The position numbers and the translations under genes are program-made. The notes beneath the pieces were generated by a model. That model did not search any database, was not told where the DNA came from, and was given only the letters and a program-made list of their open reading frames with translations. This document shows, piece after piece, positions 37,301 through 49,635 of a DNA stretch of 64,000 nucleotides. The stretch lies in NCBI GenBank assembly GCA_037833965.1, contig AP031355.1:29041501-29105500 (forward strand), in the 5' to 3' direction. The first letter of the stretch is position 1, and each line of letters begins with the position of its first letter. The DNA is from Marchantia polymorpha subsp. ruderalis (Eukaryota > Streptophyta > Marchantiopsida > Marchantiales > Marchantiaceae).

Positions 37301-40030
37301 TTCTTGAAATTCGTATATTCTAAATGGTCCTCTGTCTCGCCGACGTTTTGAAAGGAGCACCTTGTAGATGGGCATGAAAAAAGCACACAGAACACGACAA
37401 ATGTTGTGATTTTGCCCCCAAAGCCAGTCGACCTAGACAAAGTCAGCGACGATGCATAACTGCACAAAACCGAAGCGCCCAAAAGCTCAGTGCATGCTCG
37501 AGTCCAGACTATAGGCACCTCTGCGACATACAAAAGCGCATTGTCTTTGCGCCAGGAAAAGGCAGGCAGTATCTAGTGTGGGATCCAAATGGTCAAAAGC
37601 GAACTGGTTCAGTCTCTATCTCCAACCCTTGGACTGGTGTCCACTCACCCTTTCGTACCTCTCACCCTTCCAGACTCTAGTAACTTTCGATTTCCCAGAC
37701 CGTAGGACTCCTCCCACAGAACCCTTTTGCACCTTTGGAATCCTCTCCAAGTCCTCACCTCGCACCTGCACTCGAGAACCCGAGACGTTACGATTGTGGA
37801 CGGGATCTTACTTGAGCCCAAAGGCTGGTGTCGCATTGATAATGAATAGAGAGGAATCTCGCTTGATTCTCCGCCTGCAAGGCGTGCAGCAGATCAGGGC
37901 CAGCCCACCACTGTCCCCATTATCACAGCTCGTCCTCAACCACATTGGCCCATTCCAAAGCGAGCTTCCATGAGCTCTCAGGATTCGCATATCAGGGACG
38001 TCCCCAGTAGAACCTTGCACTGTACTCCTCTCTCTCCTTCCCTCCATCTCTCCCCTTTTCCTGCACCTCATACTCAGCAGGGGAAAGCCGCCTCTGGAAG
38101 CCCTTTCGTCCGCTAATCGCTCGCTTTCGCTATCGGATCAAATCTGAGCACAAAGGCAGCTCCCCGCTGCGGTAAACATCGAGTCCCCAACCACCCTGAA
38201 ATGACAAGACTTCATATCGCCTGACCTTCAAGTGTCCTCTCCTTCGCTAGCAGCTCTTCTAAAACTTGTACACCCAGTTGTGATCCAAAAAGCATAATTT
38301 AAATCTTTTCATTCTGTCGAGTGGGGATTCTGGATGTGATCATGTTGCTCAGCCCCGTGCGACTTGACCAGCCCGTTACTCGCGGTTCTGTCACCGCACT
38401 CAGACTGACGGTCCTGGTGATGCACAATTTCCTGTTCAGAGAATATTGTGCTTGACAATGTGCGGATAGTCCACGGTTTTGTTGATAGAGATGCCACGTG
38501 CGCTCGATTTAGAGGTACTGATTGAATGGACAATAGTCAAAATGACATGTTGTGCTTTCTCAGACCTCGATTTTTGAACATCAAAAGTTCTGGCTCTCAG
38601 CTGAAATCGGTACGGATTGCAATCGTCTACGTTGCTGAGCGTCCTTTTTTGACGCGGAAACCCGTCCTCGAGGTTTCGGTTATCCGACTGCACGATGATC
38701 GTGCCTTGTAAAGCAGGTCTACTCGTGAGGTTCATGAATGAGGAACGGATGTTCGTGTGACGCGCAACGTGAGGTCTACGATTGCAAATCAGCTGAGGCT
38801 CATGAATCAGGAACCGATGCCTCTGTTACGTGCCGCGGTGCTACTGGCGAAATCTACTATTTCTGTAAAAGTGTTCAGCATCGTCCCGTGCCCTCAATTC
38901 AACTCCTGCTTACTGAGGCATGGACTGTCCTCAAATTGTAACGGATGTAATCATATGTGCTTATTTGTAAATGTATATCCGATCACCAGGATTGCGACTT
39001 TGACAAACTTTTTCTCTCTGTTTGACTGCGTTCCTTTCTGGATCTGTGTTGGAGGTGAGAGATGTAACAAGCCTGTTCCCCCACAGGGAAGATAGCATCA
39101 TCGTCATGCCGACCTCTACCACTAGCACTCCTAGCTAGAACGATCTGTCACTTTAGTGCAAATATCTTTCCTCACCGTACGGAATCATTGCAATGTGCAC
39201 ATTGCTAGATCATGTTTCGTTCTCAATCGCTGGCCAGCAAAAGGAGAAGGGGACTCTGGTTTGACATTACAAAGCAGAAGTAGACAAGTTTTGCCTACGT
39301 AACTCTGAGCTGCTCGGACCTTATGGTTTCAGTAACCTTACGTAATTCTCACAATCCGTTCAAAACTCATCTCGGCTCCACGTAACAAGTCCATCTATCT
39401 TATGTCACAGTTGACCGATTTTTGGCCATCAGACGCAGGGATTAGGTGTCCTCAATCTTTGGTCAAAGACAATCTAACCCACACACGGATGACTTAATCA
39501 CCTAGCTTATAAGACTTGAACATTGTCAAGCACCTTGCAGTGCACACAACATCTCATAAAATCTGGCCGTAGAGATGGGCTTATGATTGTTTCATATCAT
39601 AACTAGAATACAAAGCATAATGTACCAACACTTTCAGAACAGGGCTAGAAAACCCTTTGGCTGATTCAAATCTAAGACCTACTGACTTTCATGTCTACGA
39701 GTTGAATATGTTTGTCGAGATGCTGAAAATGAAACGTAACGCACTGGTCTGTCAAAACATTATGAACGACGTAAAATGACGTATGATGTACTAAAGTACA
39801 AAGTATGCTTCTTTTCTGGTAAATTTTGTGGAGTTTTGATTATTTTATAATATACCCACCGTTGTGATCGACCACGAATATCTAGCATACATTCTGTTAA
39901 AAAGCTGATAAGAAATACTCTTTTTTTTATACTTTTTATTATTATTTTTATTCATTCTACCCTACCGTACATTGATCAAACTCAATCATATTGTCGTGCT
40001 TACGTCGACGAACTCACCCCTTCTCCACAA
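34330..40030. other. long gene-poor interval
   Basis: 34330-35200 is AT-rich. The rest has ordinary composition with many short overlapping frames and no recognisable domain. A CT-rich simple repeat of ctctca units occupies about 36326-36354. A 54-codon frame at 36457-36621 (plus) and a CT-rich stretch at 37620-38060 were inspected without recognition. Confidence 0.35.
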
Positions 40031-40066
40031 GAACGCATACACTTCCTTTTATTTGCACTTGAGTAT

Positions 40067-40201
40067 GAGATATCATACACATGTGTATATATCTTGGACT
40101 TATAATGTGACTCACATACGTACACGTCGACGATAGTTTAACCTGTGTTTGACATCTCATACACAGGTTTAAATATCTTCGACATATATTGCGACTCATT
40201 C
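40067..40201 (+). repeat. two-copy tandem repeat, ~84-bp period
   Basis: Unit one (40067-40116) and unit two (40151-40201) share the order atctcatacaca, atatcttngac, tgngactca. About 15-25% of positions differ. Confidence 0.6.
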
Positions 40202-40434
40202 CCATACTTTGTATGATAAAAAATATATCCGAGCTACAAAAAGTCCCCCATAAATTTAAGTTTTTTGCAGCAAAAACATTGACTAAAGATCGACCTTTTC
40301 ATCTTTTTTGTCATGAAATCGAATGTTCAAGATAACCCTTGTCTGAAGATAACCTTTGTACAAAGCTTATCTATGATTGTACTTAACGTGGCTGGGTTGG
40401 ACATACACTGGTGACATATTATTTCTTCTTCCTA

Positions 40435-40469
40435 CTCTGATAGTCAATTCACTGAATTGACTATCAGAG
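40435..40469. repeat. perfect palindrome, 17-bp arms, 1-base spacer
   Basis: The arm ctctgatagtcaattca (40435-40451) is followed by one C and then its exact reverse complement (40453-40469). Confidence 0.88.
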
Positions 40470-43400
40470 GTACTTTGTTCAAACCTACACTTGAATTTTT
40501 CAATCATCCTCGGATCTTGTTCAAATTTTGAAAGGTTAAGTTTGACTAGATCCCCTGCCTGGATGCACCTTAGAGCGACATATTACTCCTAATCGGATGT
40601 TACGGTACACGCAATCGTGTCAAAAAAATTGACTAATATTTTGAGCCCAAAAACAACTAATCTTGTCATTGTCTGAAATAAAATATCACTTTGTACTTAT
40701 TAATGTTCGTACGATAACATCATCTAATAGCCTTATTATATATATTATATATAAATATAGAGAGAGTCTGTTATCACTTACATCTCTATGGTATTAATAA
40801 AGGGTTTCGAAAATGGGCCCATACCATACAGTGAATAGTTTTCATAAAATCCATCCCCCTTGTTTGAACCTACGAAAGATAAAACAAGTTCTTATCCATA
40901 ATTCGAATTCGAATATATTATTGAAACTTTCGTGGATGCGGACGAAACATTTTCGGACATCGAAATCGTTTGTCATGAGCGATCTCGCAGCCTCATGGGA
41001 ATCTTACGGGTATAGGCAGGTGACTACGATTGGTGTGCATGTCAACTGCTGGCTAGATTCAGTGGAGGAATGGGAAACGCGTTGAATAAAACGCGACTGC
41101 TGTACGATGCAAAAAGCCGAAGAGGTCAGTGAAGACCAAGCGGGTGGCGAATAGACGAAGCGAGGATGATGAATGACGAATAGTAAACGGCAAATCCCAA
41201 CAGTTAGAGCCTTGACGGGTATGGATGACTCGGTAGGGTCAGTGGTTCTGCTCAGACTCGCAAGACACCTCTTTGACCTCAGTCAACAAGCTGTTTTCTT
41301 CTCTGCGGGGTTTCCAATTTCTCCGGCAGAGTCGGGAAAGGGTCTGTGTGCCTTGGTGCAGTCGATCACCTAGCTGACGCGGTTGACGATTTCCTGGAGA
41401 CAACGAAGCACAAAATCGTTACATGAACGAACTAGCTGGAGATTCCCCAAGCCTGCAGCTTCAGGTTGCAGCTGCAAATCCTGTACCTGGCTGGCGTGAT
41501 TGAATATTTCCCTCAGGCTGGAGATTCCCCAGCCTGCAGCTTCAGGGTGTACCTGCGAACCCTCGGGCTCAAGCTCAGGCTCGAGACAAAGCGCTTGTTA
41601 CTCTCAGTTCGGGCGGCGACTTAGGAATTTTCTCTGCATCATCATATCAGCGACACAATAGCAAACGGCGTGCATTGGTGCGAACTTAATCATAACTGTA
41701 GAACCATCATAAGACTCGGTCCTTGATTTGCCTCTGCGATGATTCATGGACTATGGTTGTGGTTTCAGCTCTTTGTTTGCTCCACAATCAGTGCTCCAGA
41801 GCGACAAAAGAAAAGCTTGGACGAAATAGCTTCAATGAAAGTTGCATCGGTCAGTCAAAAAGGTTCAAAAGCGAAGTAAGTCCAAAAGGATCAAGAAATG
41901 CTTCGTAGATCCTCCAATGTGTCGGTAAATTTGTGCGCAGTCTTGACTGTTTTCACCTTACTACCCTGAATTTAGTTGCTGTCAGAGTCTCTGGCATTCC
42001 TTGTGGCTACTCTTACTGGAAATATGGCCTAGCCTCATTCCAAAGCAATGATCTTCGCTGTAAAAACGGACTTCTTAGATAGCACCGTCTTCTTTCTATC
42101 AAATTATGCGGATTTTTTGTCCACTTCATTGTCATCGTGGAAAACTCGTGCTCCCCACCTTCTAACGCGTGAAAGCCACCGACGTCGAGTGTTCAACGCT
42201 TGGCTGCTCAGTCTTGCATTTTCGCCGGCGCAAGGTCCTCCTCGGGGCGGACGTGACATGTAGCCTGGCTGCTCAAAATCGGCGTTGACTCAGTTCAGGA
42301 ATCACAAATCTAAGCATTTGTGTATACTTCAAGAAAGTCCGAGATTTTATATCATACATTTATGCCTCTGAGGAAGTTCAAGCAGATGCGTGGAGCCAGC
42401 GTCCGAGGCTATAGTCGTGATCCTGTGTCAAGCAGATTATGTGAGCTTCTTCTCATTCCATGTACACCACGATGATGGTTTTCCTATCTCGTCACTCAAT
42501 GGATAGATGCGGGAATCAGAAGGACTCGAGAGATTTATTGGCTGCTTTCCTCTTCTTTGTTTAATCGCCAGAGGATCTTTGCTGAACTTAATGCAAGTCC
42601 CTCCTGCAAGTGCTCGCTGTCGACACGACCCTTCGGGCCTCTTAGCTGTATCCAGCTTCTGCTCATCAGCTTCTGCTCTGCAGGTCGGATCTGGATGCAT
42701 GGCTTGGCTCGATGGTGAAGAGGAATTCCAGTTCAACGATCGGCTTAACAGGATTTCTGTGTGTCCAAATGTTTGTACTCCTCCATGCACAATGTTTCCC
42801 TGAACGAAATAATTTCTGCCTTTCTACTGCTCCTATCAAACGTGGTAACGTACGCTTTTGCATGAGCCTGAATGTGAGCTAGTGCAAGCAAGCAGCAGCC
42901 GCCGCTAAAAACCCGAGATTCTACTGAACACCGAACATAATAAGAACGAATGGCGACACGATTGGGAAGAGGCAACGGCCGCGCCGGGTCCGAGATTTCA
43001 CTTTCTTCCCTCACCCCCTTAAGCTGCGCCACGTTACATCTGTCAACAATGTGGAGACTATTGCTCAAAATTTAGTTGACAGACAACTGTAATATTGCCG
43101 ATAATGGCTCATTTACTTCTGAAATGGCTCCGAGACATGATTTTTTCTTGTACTCTTTGTTTACATCATTCCAAGATTAACTTTCAAGCAGCAAATATAC
43201 CCAACGGAAAAACGCTAGAAAATCTAATCAGAAGGGTTGGTGTGGGCTAGCCATGATAACAATGATATATCTTGACCACACCGTATCCAAACTCACAAGA
43301 AGTGTAGGCATGGGCTCAACACCCGAAAAGCGGTCATAATAATATTTCTTGAAGCTTTGAATTATAAGGCAAGACCAAAGTCAGTTTCCACATTTCCTTG

Positions 43401-43683
43401 ACATTTCGTTCAATCAAAGAGTATACGTACCCTCACCCCTTGTCATAGCAATCAGTTGCGCAGTCTCAAGTAAAAAATTCTACAGCATTTCAAATTCATG
43501 AGTACCTTCCCATCCTTGAATCAAAGGCCCTCGCACTGCTCCGTCGAGAATGTAAATTACTAAAATACAGTTCTTACCCTTGCACCGTCGTTAGCAGCTC
43601 TTAGAACACGACCTGGAGTTGGTACATAGCAGCGTAATGATAGTGATATAATGTTTTACAGAAATGATGGATGCCAAGATCTC
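40470..43683. other. unassigned interval with a small duplication
   Basis: No gene was recognised. Composition is ordinary and turns somewhat GC-rich around 41200-43000. Frames such as 42437-42790 (minus) and 42507-42803 (plus) overlap on opposite strands and carry no recognisable motif. Confidence 0.35.
41435..41563 (+). repeat. two-copy tandem duplication, ~82-bp period
   Basis: The stretch gctggagattccccnagcctgcagcttcagg followed by a related cctgna/ctgcnaacct segment occurs at 41435 and again at 41517. The copies differ at only a few positions, so the duplication is recent compared with other repeats here. Confidence 0.7.
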
Positions 43684-44030
43684 CTTCTTCCCTTGCATGT
43701 CTTCCTTTATGCATCATTCGCTTACGAAGCAAAAGCCTCGTCCTCTTGCCTTTTACCATTTTCCAGTTGCATTAGCCAATTCAAATGCTTGACATAATGA
43801 CTAGTGACTTATCCAATCAGTCAGACTGATGTATACCGTTACAGGTCCATATCCAAAAGAAGACGATTAGTTTACGGCATTAAACTTTGTCCTTCGTGTT
43901 CATCAGCATCGTCGTCCATAATGTCTGGATATGAATTTTCACGTGAGACCGCTGAATGTATGGGAGTATGATCGGATCGATGTTAGAGTGAAGCGAACGT
44001 GGACAATGAGATCCCTTTGGGCTGTCTTCT
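43684..44030 (+). repeat. direct repeat A, left copy
   Basis: This stretch matches 44818-45160 in the same orientation at roughly 85-90% by eye. Shared blocks include ccagttgcattagccaatt, accgttacaggtccatatcc, aaaagaagacgat, tttacggcattaaa and cacgtgagaccgctgaatg. The similarity ends at tttgggctg. The left copy has about 20 extra bases near 43720. The two copies flank repeat B, an arrangement that could be terminal repeats of a short non-coding LTR-like element or a tandem duplication interrupted by B. No primer-binding site, polypurine tract or target duplication was recognised. Confidence 0.75.
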
Positions 44031-44110
44031 ACTCTAAAGGGAATTGCACGAATATACATAAACATCATAAATATAAAAATGCGTGCTTCTTCGTTCTTGG
44101 CTACGTTCAT

Positions 44111-44815
44111 GAAAATAACAAGATCTATACTAAAAAAACCTGTCAAATATTCAGTATGATTCCTACAAATAAACAGAATTTGTGGTTATCATTATAACTA
44201 GGGTTAAATCTAAATCTAACTCTAACCCAAGTTAGGTTAATGAGAATTTAACCCAAGATTAGAGTTAATAGTAACAATCTTTTCCTTAACTCATATACTG
44301 GAAATAGTAACCTCCATATCATAGTATATATGCTGAAAAAGGCCATAATCTGTGTCCATTGTGTTCTCATGCTTCTCCTAGTTTCTTTCTAAAATTTCAT
44401 TCGTAATGGACATTCTTTAAGAGGTTAAGGCTACTCTTCAAGTTATTTGCTCAAGATTTCATCAACACACATCTTTCTGTTGAATTGAGTGTAATGAATA
44501 TTCATTACTTCTACTTCGACAAGAAATGTATTGATAAAGTTTTGGTGTCTGGTCATACCAATTCTTCATCGAAATATATTTTTCTATTGAAGTAGGTGTA
44601 ATGAAGATTTAGTCCTGGCTAAGACAAAATTGTTGGGACATTTGTTCCTATACAATTCATGGGTACTGGGGCGCTGAAGTTAAACACTTGTCTTGTCCAT
44701 ACGCTCGAAGTCGGCGGCTTCATATGGTACTTGAATTGATGTTTGATTTGACTTTTAATTGTCTTAGATTTACAGTGCATTCTGGTCACTAGGTATATCA
44801 GTTGTGGAGTAATAG
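44111..44815 (+). repeat. dispersed repeat B, copy 1
   Basis: It is related over its whole length to 56890-57940. Shared blocks include ataacaagatct, actagggttaaa, atctaactcta, tttaacccaagat, gtaacctccatatcat, accaattcttcatcga, gtaatgaagatt and tcttagattta followed by gtgcattct. No coding capacity is conserved between the copies. The gggttaaat and atttaaccc blocks form an inverted pair inside each copy. Confidence 0.72.
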
Positions 44816-44817
44816 TA

Positions 44818-45160
44818 AGCACTTCCTTTGCATGTAGTCCTTTGCGCATGTAGTCCTCTTGCCTTTTACCATTTCCAGTTGCATTAGCCAATTCGTATGC
44901 TTGATGTGGTGACTAGTGACGTATCCAATCAGTCAGACCGATGTATACCGTTACAGGTCCATATCCAAAAGAAGACGATTTGTTTACGGCATTAAAGTTC
45001 GTCCTTCATGTTCATCAACTTAGTCGTCCATGATGTCGGGCCCCATGGCCTGTCTGGATATGAATTTTCACGTGAGACCGCTGAATGTATGGGAGTCTGA
45101 TCGGATCGAAGTTAGAGTGAAAGCGAAGGTGGAAGATGATACCGCTTTGGGCTGCCCGAG
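44818..45160 (+). repeat. direct repeat A, right copy
   Basis: This is the right-hand partner of 43684-44030. It carries about 19 extra bases near 45036-45054 (gggccccatggcctgt region) within the cgtccatgatgtc block and is otherwise collinear. Confidence 0.75.
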
Positions 45161-47020
45161 CCCAGATGCGATGGAACGAGAAGCGACCGGAGTGTAAAGG
45201 TGGACCCCAAAAGGCCTTTGCTTGGACGTTCGATGTCGGCTTCCTCGACACATATTGCGCCACGACTCTTTCCTCGTGTTGCTCACCTCAAGTCGCGATC
45301 GGCTGCCTGGCATGACGAAGCGAATGCCAGGCCAGCGAAACGCGCAGTCTGTCATGTCACACCATTTCGCTTGCCTCACCCGTTTGCACAAATTTGGTTC
45401 GAACTCCTCTAAACTCTGGCTGCTGGGATAACCCATTCCATCTAATACACAGCAGGAGGAGCGATATATTTCCAGCATATAACAGCATGGCACGATTTGC
45501 GATTGTGTGAGTCAAATACACTATCTTTCGATTCCCATAGTGCGCAAACTGTTACCGGGCGGTGGTGGCCTCTATATGTGCGCCTCGTGCTGTTGGTGGC
45601 CCAATGTATTAATCATTCTGATTGATATTTTTGCTTCTTCGAGATTCGTTTCCAATCCAACACGCATGTGATCAGGCGAGTAGTAGGTAATCAGAATGGT
45701 GCTCGGAATGTTTTGAAATATGAAGCTACTGTACATCATATTAGTCAGTACCCGCGGGAGCTCGGACCTGATGGTGCAATTCAGGGAGCCTCCTGTTGCG
45801 GATGTTCAAGAACGGAACATTGTTCGAAATAGCATCGATCGGGTCCATCATTGCATGTGGACCACAATTCATCACGCTTAGCCAAAAGCCACGATTTAGA
45901 AGTTACTGGAGCTTCGTGGGGCCTGATGCCATACGATTGAGAGAGTTGACTGACGCAAGAATGCGATTTCGAAAGAATCGTGAAGCCATGGAGAAGAGTC
46001 ATGCAGTCTCTTAGATAAGAGTGAACTGAGCAGCGTAGCATCACAGCTGGAAGTTGGCGATATAATTGCTGAGATCACTCCAGCGCGCACTGTCATGTAT
46101 GATCAATTTGGAATGAATGCAACTGAAAATCCGCCTGAAATCCATTCTGGCTATGGAACTGTCAGATCCACAATAATAAATCACATTCGCGCAGAAACCA
46201 GATTTAAGTAAGCATCAGCCTTCCCTTTTTAAGCGTTAGATCAAGTGACCCATTCTACTTGGCTCTATGGAGGAACTGAACTGCAACTGAGACGAACGAT
46301 TAAGAATCTGAGCAGCACTTGCAATAAATCGAAGATAGCTCTCGACACCACTCTGCTCACGTTCACATATCAGATAGCTCAAAAGAAATCTTCAAAAGCG
46401 TGGACATAGACACCCGCGTGTGATATGGTGACCGAATTTCGAATTCTCTGACTTGGATAATATACAAAGTCACTCTAAAGAGCGTCACCTCTCTAAGTCA
46501 AAGATAATTTTCAGTCAGAGAAAATTTCCTCTACAACAAAATTATGCTATGATATCAGCTGCAACCAAATATGTTATTTCCACATTTTGTGAATGTCTCG
46601 ATCACCGGTAGGCACTCGTGAAAGATTTATAACTTCTATCTACATGTAGATAACTAGCTACACCCTCGACCCTGAAGGATTCAACAGCTGCCGGGCAACA
46701 CTGGCAAATAATGATTAAACGTTCCATCTCTCTTGTGAATGAATAGCTTTACAGGCCTAGATCGAATCCCCTATATTTACCCAATAGAATGTAGAAAATC
46801 TATGAAAAGAATCTCTACTATGGCAGTGGTTGTTCTCTCTCTCTCTCTCTCTCTGTGGAGATCTATGAGTAGCTATTATAGATTGGCTTGACCACTCAGG
46901 AATCTTGGAGCTTTAGGCCCAATGCAGGCTATCTCATATAATATTGCTATGTGCCCGGATCCTCGTCAGGCGATTTTTCACATGTTCAGATGGAAGTTCA
47001 AGCGGCTGTGCCAATGAATT
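45161..47020. other. interval downstream of the P450 gene
   Basis: The part nearest 47020 should include the P450 3' UTR. The minus frame at 45068-45493 overlaps repeat A and has no recognisable motif. A (TC)n microsatellite lies at 46834-46854, and a 14-bp palindrome atctacatgtagat near 46638-46651. Confidence 0.4.
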
Positions 47021-49133
47021 CTAAAACCCTTCTCTCTTGGTGAAGCAAACCTCAAGAGCACGCTCCTTGGGGATGAAGCCGAAGACGGTCTTCTTGTCTT
47101 TAGTCCAGTCGCTAGGGAACTTGATATCATACCTCTGAGCTAAACTGCCGACTATCATGTGCGTGCAGTTCATGGCGAGTGGAGATCCAGGGCAAATTCG
47201 TCTTCCAGCACCGAACACAATGTAGCTGGGGTCTTCGCCGGCCAAACCCACTTCTTTGTTGAGAAATCTTTCAGGCTTGAGCACAAAAGGGTCGGGGAAG
47301 ATCTCCGGGTTGTGAGCCATGGCCCAGACATTGATCCAGATAGAAGAGCCCTTGGGAATGTCATAACCGTCCAGCTTCGTGTCCTCCATGTTCACGTGTG
47401 GGACCAGGATAGTGAGCGTACGGTGTAGTCTGAGACACTCTTTGATGAAGGCTTGGAAGTAGGGCAGCTTCTCGACGTCCTCCAGTCTCAACTGTTTCTT
47501 CCCGATCTTCTCGTCCATCTCGGCTTGAATCTTCTTGAGGATGTCGGGACGATCAGCCAGCTCCTTGATGGCTCCTTCGATCGCCTTGGCCGTGGTTTCT
47601 TGACCTGCAGTGGAGGATCACACACTCTACCAGTCAGCACCTAAAACAAGTAATGCGCATCCCCGATAAGAACAACACTGCACATCAAACCAGCCATCAA
47701 CGTAAAGCTCGTCAAAGTTGCACCCACCTGCGAAAATAACTTCGTCGAGTAGATGCATGGATCCATCGGTGCTGATTTCCCCATTCTTCTCGGAATCAGC
47801 AAGAAGGTCACAGAAGGACCACTTCTTCTCTCCGCCGTACCTGCCAATAAGAAACAGTCACAACGTAGATCTGTAAGAAACAGCCGATTGCCTTGCCTGA
47901 CCACTGTCCACGAGATCTCTGTCGTGCACGTGCACCAGCCACGACGAGATGATCTTATAGCGGGTGCTCGAAACTGGCATCGCATGCGGTTTCAATGTCC
48001 GGTTATCAGACGTCGACAAACTTTGTCATAAATGCAGAACGGGAAGCGAGGCTCTTGTCCGAGACCGGGCAGAGGACACACTTGCTATGTTGTCTGCAGC
48101 GTTCCAGCTCTCTGGGAGGCCTCTGATCGTAATCACCAGGCAGCCAAAGGAGTTACAGTGTCACAGTGGCTCTAATTCTAGTCGTGACGTGCGTGCGCCA
48201 ACAGACCGATACAAAACGACGGATCGTGAGAAGGTAAATATCCAGATGCCGAAGGAAAGGACGATGAATGCTGACTTACCTCGATCGGTCCTCGAGAATA
48301 GTCTTCAGAATTCTGAATTTATCGGCCATGCACTTCCTCGTCACGTATCGGCCCCAGTAGAGGTCGAAGAGGGGCTCGATGTGTGGGAAGAACCATTTCG
48401 CGAACTCGGACATGTCGAGACAGTAGAACATGATATCGTTGAGAGCATTGAGCTCCTCGCCGTATTTTTCTGCACCGGGTCCGAACATGAAGACCAGGAA
48501 GATTCGGAGGAGGAACACTCTGCAGATCAGGGTGCGGACCTCGAAAGGGTGCTCTCCGTTTCTGCTCAAGGCTCCCTTCTTGGTTTCGAGCTCGTTGTAC
48601 AGCACTTGAAGGAGATCCACAATGAAGGCATCGCCGTGGATTTTTCTGTGCTGCAGCTGTCCGACAGTCATGAGCTTCCTGTTGGTCCTCCAAGTGGGGC
48701 TGTAGTGGGTAAACAAGACGCCAGTATCCTTGCCATCCTTGCCGTAGACCATGTACCTCTGCGCGAATGTTGGGGGAGATCGAGAGGCAAATGTTTGCCC
48801 TTGAGTGACCAGCACCTCCTTTGTCAGTTCGGGTGACGACACAACATAAACCTTTTGCTTGTTCACGAGCTTGAAGCTCATGACGGGCCATTTGTTTTGA
48901 GCTGCTATTTCGGCCAGCTTTTTAGGAAGAACGTCGCCAAACAGCAAATTCATGTTACCTATGAAGGGTAAAGGTTTGGGACCTGGTGGGTATCTCCTGC
49001 CATCACTCTTCCCACCGAATAATTTCATGCTGACGATCCCCAGAAGCACCAAAGCCAGAACTGGCTTCCACATATCGGGCCATGCCTGGTTCACCAAGCT
49101 GTCCTTAAGACTGTTAAACGTAGCATTCTCCAT
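47021..49133 (-). CDS. cytochrome P450, CYP71 clan, CYP73 (cinnamate 4-hydroxylase)-like
   Basis: Exons are 49133-48280, 47840-47728 and 47604-47021, all with GT-AG introns; they give 516 residues, normal for a plant P450. The N-terminus has an ER membrane anchor (PVLALVLLGIVSM, about residues 24-36) and the hinge YPPGPKPLPFIGN. Landmarks are the I-helix AGQETT (residues 322-327), K-helix ECLR (378-381), PERF (433-436) and the heme loop FGAGRRICPG with Cys about 460. VSSPELTKEVLVTQG, HYSPTWRTNRKLMTV, LVPHVNMEDTKLDGYDIP and LPYFQAFIKE closely resemble CYP73 segments. The two introns fall in phases 2 and 1, the second inside the I-helix, as I remember for CYP73A genes. Differences from true C4H (AGQETT for AAIETT, FGAGRRIC for FGVGRRSC) make the substrate uncertain. 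The enzyme would be anchored in the ER and use a P450 reductase. Confidence 0.9.
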
Positions 49134-49386
49134 CTTGAAACCAGATCTGAACGCAGAATTCCCTCGTTCAAATCAGCCGCAGGAACTCTATAATGTGCAC
49201 GGGGTGCGAAGCCCCAGTGATAGATGAATGAGTGAATGAATAAGTGGGATGTGTTATAGTACGAGCTGCCGAGGCCACACAGGTACCTCACCCTTTGAAT
49301 AGGCCTGAGAGGCTGATCGACCGTCTCCAAGCTCGCTCTCAGAGAGCTGGAGGGACTGGACTGTATCTCCACCTCGGCCTCGACCT

Positions 49387-49393
49387 CTTTATA
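49387..49393 (-). promoter_or_regulatory. candidate TATA box of the P450 gene
   Basis: The minus strand reads TATAAAG about 255 bases upstream of the start codon, which would give a leader of roughly 225 bases. This is the best TATA-like match between the start codon and 49500. Placement is by sequence only. Confidence 0.3.
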
Positions 49394-49525
49394 CTTGCTC
49401 GATCGATGGAATATACCAGCTTCCAGATCATGGCTCACACAATGCGAGAGCTGAAACAGTGGCTTTCTCATGATGCTTCGCAGTGAGACCCGTCGCACAG
49501 TGCGGACAAGTCAGTCGCCGACGAA

Positions 49526-49635
49526 GGAAGAAGATTGGTGGATTGCTACAACACTGCTCGCTGTCCAAAGACCTGAAGACGGAAGAAGATTGGCGGAAAG
49601 CTACAACACTGCTCGCTGTGCATAGACCTGAACGC
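49526..49635 (+). repeat. two-copy tandem repeat of 55 bp upstream of the P450 gene
   Basis: Units 49526-49580 and 49581-49635 share ggaagaagattgg, gctacaacactgctcgctgt and agacctgaa, with about six differences. They lie about 390-500 bases upstream of the P450 start codon, in the likely promoter. Confidence 0.8.

Noticed and set aside
44196-44262. Interstitial telomere array
   Set aside because: The gggttaaa and ctaaccc strings are irregular and not the plant TTTAGGG repeat; they are part of dispersed repeat B.
45068-45493. 141-codon minus frame
   Set aside because: It crosses the edge of repeat A into unique sequence and has no recognisable motif.
46834-46854. (TC)n run as a promoter element
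   Set aside because: A plain dinucleotide microsatellite downstream of the P450 gene, with no gene for it to regulate nearby.
47964-48836. 290-codon open frame on the plus strand
   Set aside because: It lies antisense to P450 exon 1, which has full motif support. It is a shadow of that gene.
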